A stretch of DNA of 64,000 bases. Origin: Blastomussa wellsi. Its lineage: Eukaryota; Cnidaria; Anthozoa; Scleractinia; Plerogyridae. Position 1 is the stretch's first letter; each line of letters starts with the position of its first letter. Shown here one piece after another: positions 61,601-64,000 of this stretch. The notes below the pieces were generated by a model. That model was not told the origin of the DNA. It saw nothing but the letters and a program-made list of their open reading frames with translations, and made no database searches. The stretch spans positions 18,842,056 through 18,906,055 of the forward strand of contig OX393570.1 in NCBI GenBank assembly GCA_947652115.1, read 5' to 3'. Made by a program: the position numbers and the translations under genes.

Positions 61601-64000
61601 TAGAATCGCGTGATGCCACTTTTCTTCACTTCTATCACGATACGATTTGCGTGACATCAAAATGAAGCAAGGAGAATCTGTGTTTAATACTGGTACCTCT
61701 CGCAGGCGAGAGTGAATTTAATCCGTGTTTTTAATTCAAGCAATGTTGTGGACTGTCCTCATTTGACCTGCTGTGTGCTACACAGAGAATTATTTTCACT
61801 CAATAATAGCGAAGGTGAGTAAATATTGGAATTTTTTTCAGAGTGGATAAATTAAATTTTCTTGGGAATTTTTCAGGGTACATATTACTTCCATTTGAGA
61901 AAGAAATTCTTATTTAATGTGTATTTTAGTAATGAGATTAATCGCTGTGCATTTATTTTAACTGTGTTGCACAATCGCAAAATGTATGTAGAATACAAAA
62001 TTGAATTCTAAATGGTACAATGGACAGAAGTTGCACTAATAAACTCAAAAGTATATGAAATAAAATTATCCGTGTGTCTTTTATTGCTACCAGGTAGCTG
62101 TTCCAATCATGTTCAACACTGCGCCCCAAGTATAAAGAGCAGCGTTCTTGCGGATGGCAAATGGATCCGTTTTGCTCTGGTATTAGGCGCTCAGGACATT
62201 TCATGGGGTCATACATGAACTCCTGACCCATGCGCTAACATGAGCAGCAGCGACAGTGGTGGATGAGCAAATATTTTTCTTCTCTGCTACGACTGATTGC
62301 TATGTCGATTGTAAGTTTATTCGCTTGTAGAAGTGTTCATCAGGGTCAGGAACGCTTTGGTTGAGTAACATCAGCCGAAAATTGGAAAATTTGGCTTCAA
62401 ACCTGGTGACCAAAGTATATTATCTTATCGATGGTAAAATCGCGAAATTAAAGTGAGTTTGGATAGGACATTTTCGCAAAATCGCGAAAATTAGTGTCGA
62501 AATATACGACCTCTAAAATCGCGAAAATGTCATGTTAAGCCGTCAATCATCTCTCCGCTCCCTTTTATTTGTCGGTCTATCATAATCGTGGCACGCTTGG
62601 TCTCTCAGCAGTCAGGGAATAAGTACCAGGTTTGGCAAGTCTTCGTTGAAGTACTCGAGGAGTTTCCGAATCATTCTATCCAATCAAAAACTAGCACGAA
62701 CGGACCCGAACGCTCACAAGTACTACGAAAGCAATCTCGCGAACAAGCCCGTTGTTTTACGTTAAGGTGGCCGAACACAGTTTATGAAACCTGTGTTGCA
62801 TTTGCCTTTTATTCTAAAACCGTTGAACTCTAGTTCCCCAAAATTGGGAGGACAAAAGTTAAAAGGATAGACTTTCGAATTCAGATAGTTACGCTGACTT
62901 GTGCGCTGTTGCCATGGTAACGTGTCTGGATATAAACATCAATTTAAAATCGGGTTTTGAATATTTGCGGAAAATTCAGTCGTTCGATTTTCTCTATCAT
63001 TTGCCTCAAACAAACCTGTCACAATACCCACATGCGGACACTATTCTAAAGTAATTTTGTTTTTGGCTACCGTCCTTGAAAGATAACTCCATTATTTACA
63101 ATTTCCTCTGTCAAATTTCAAAACTTTTGCAACAACTTTCTTTCTTGTTTCCTGGAGTATTTTCCTGCCAAATTTGGTGAAATTCTAACGAGCGGTTTTC
63201 GAGAAATAAGCGTATTTCGGAAATACGGGACCTTAGGAGTTCAATCTCAATTTTTTGACTAACTACGCATGCGCTGCCTTTAACTGGGTTCTGACGGTTC
63301 TGACGATATTCACGGGAAAATACTGAAAAACCTGCCAAATTTGACTTTTTCTGATGTACCATTCTAACAAGACTTAAGTTTACAACATACTATCATTTTA
63401 AGAAAAAAAATGCCTCATATAAAACCGTTAGAACAAAAACTCATCACTCTTTCGGCTGCATATTTGTTGTTGAGTTATCCTTGTGCGCGCGCTGCCTCGC
63501 ATCAGCGAAAACGACTGCAGAGCGCACGCGTAGGAGGCCAGGCGAGCCCTTGACAGCAACAGAGCGTTTTCACTCAATTGACCAAAAAATGAAGCGCAAA
63601 CCATTCAGTGGACAGAGTCAAGAAACTAGGATATTATAGAAGATAAATAAAGAATGCACTTCTCCAACTTTCAGGTGTGCGTTATTCCAAACTTCAGATA
63701 TTCGCCGAAATGTTCAAATTTACAGAGCCCAGTGTTGGGCCGCCATATTGTTGTACCTAGGAAAGTGTAAACATCTGGAGTTTACTTTGGTTATCCAGGC
63801 GACTGATTACTGGTACTAAACAAAGAACACTTTTCCTAATACTTAAACTTCTCAAATGGCTAAAACTCGCGAGATCCGTATGTGTTTTTCGACAAACACG
63901 GTCGTAACTTGAAGTCACGCACCGCCACAACTCTGAAATTCAAAATGCACTGGCTTCCAAACGATGTACGCTGTTGAGCTGAAAAGCTGCACACATACAT
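61601..64000. other. Downstream region, no gene recognised
   Basis: About 2.4 kb without a supported exon. An open stretch at 62588-62833 encodes an 81-residue sequence with no recognisable domain. A small inverted CATTTTCGC / GCGAAAATG pair lies near 62470-62530. Confidence 0.4.

Noticed and set aside
62588..62833. 81-residue open stretch as a gene
   Set aside because: No recognisable domain, start context or splice support.

Overview
This window is nuclear DNA from an animal. The genes are split into many small exons with GT-AG introns of roughly 0.1 to 4 kb. The DNA is AT-rich and packed with inverted-repeat elements and tRNA-derived SINEs. Protein and repeat character suggest an anthozoan cnidarian, most likely a stony coral. 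That is inference; no sequence here fixes the species.

Layout, left to right. An exon-like stretch of an unrecognised minus-strand gene sits at the left edge (28-124). Five complete plus-strand genes follow: MRPL37 (mitochondrial large ribosomal subunit protein mL37, 3 exons, 1721-4715), RABAC1 (PRA1-family Rab acceptor, 4 exons, 6610-9557), two intact tandem copies of NDUFS2 (complex I 49-kDa core subunit, 16 exons each, 12151-29259 and 30001-42937) and LIPE (hormone-sensitive lipase, 7 exons, 50651-61252). All coding joins were made by reading splice sites and checking phase. Each gene gives one uninterrupted protein of about the family's normal length. No coding gene was recognised in 42938-50650 or 61253-64000.

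The main biological point is the NDUFS2 pair. All 16 exons, phases and (apart from 3 bases in exon 1) exon lengths match between the copies. Five exons encode identical protein despite many silent changes, so both copies look selected. The replacements cluster in exons 6, 8 and 15, and exon 6 lines the ubiquinone site. Copy B also uses a GC instead of GT splice donor after exon 3.

MRPL37, both NDUFS2 copies and LIPE share a CAAGATGGC element over the start codon that resembles a YY1 site. Three of these four make mitochondrial proteins. RABAC1 and LIPE also lie near each other in human 19q13.2, so part of the linkage may be ancient.

The rest is repeat-driven: about 20 fold-back or MITE-like elements, at least 11 SINE copies or fragments, a Penelope-like RT/GIY-YIG relic inside an NDUFS2 intron, a decayed LINE fragment, a 1.6-kb GGTAC nonamer minisatellite, two 28-bp minisatellites carrying E2F-like or CRE-half-site-like motifs, and many poly-G/poly-C runs.
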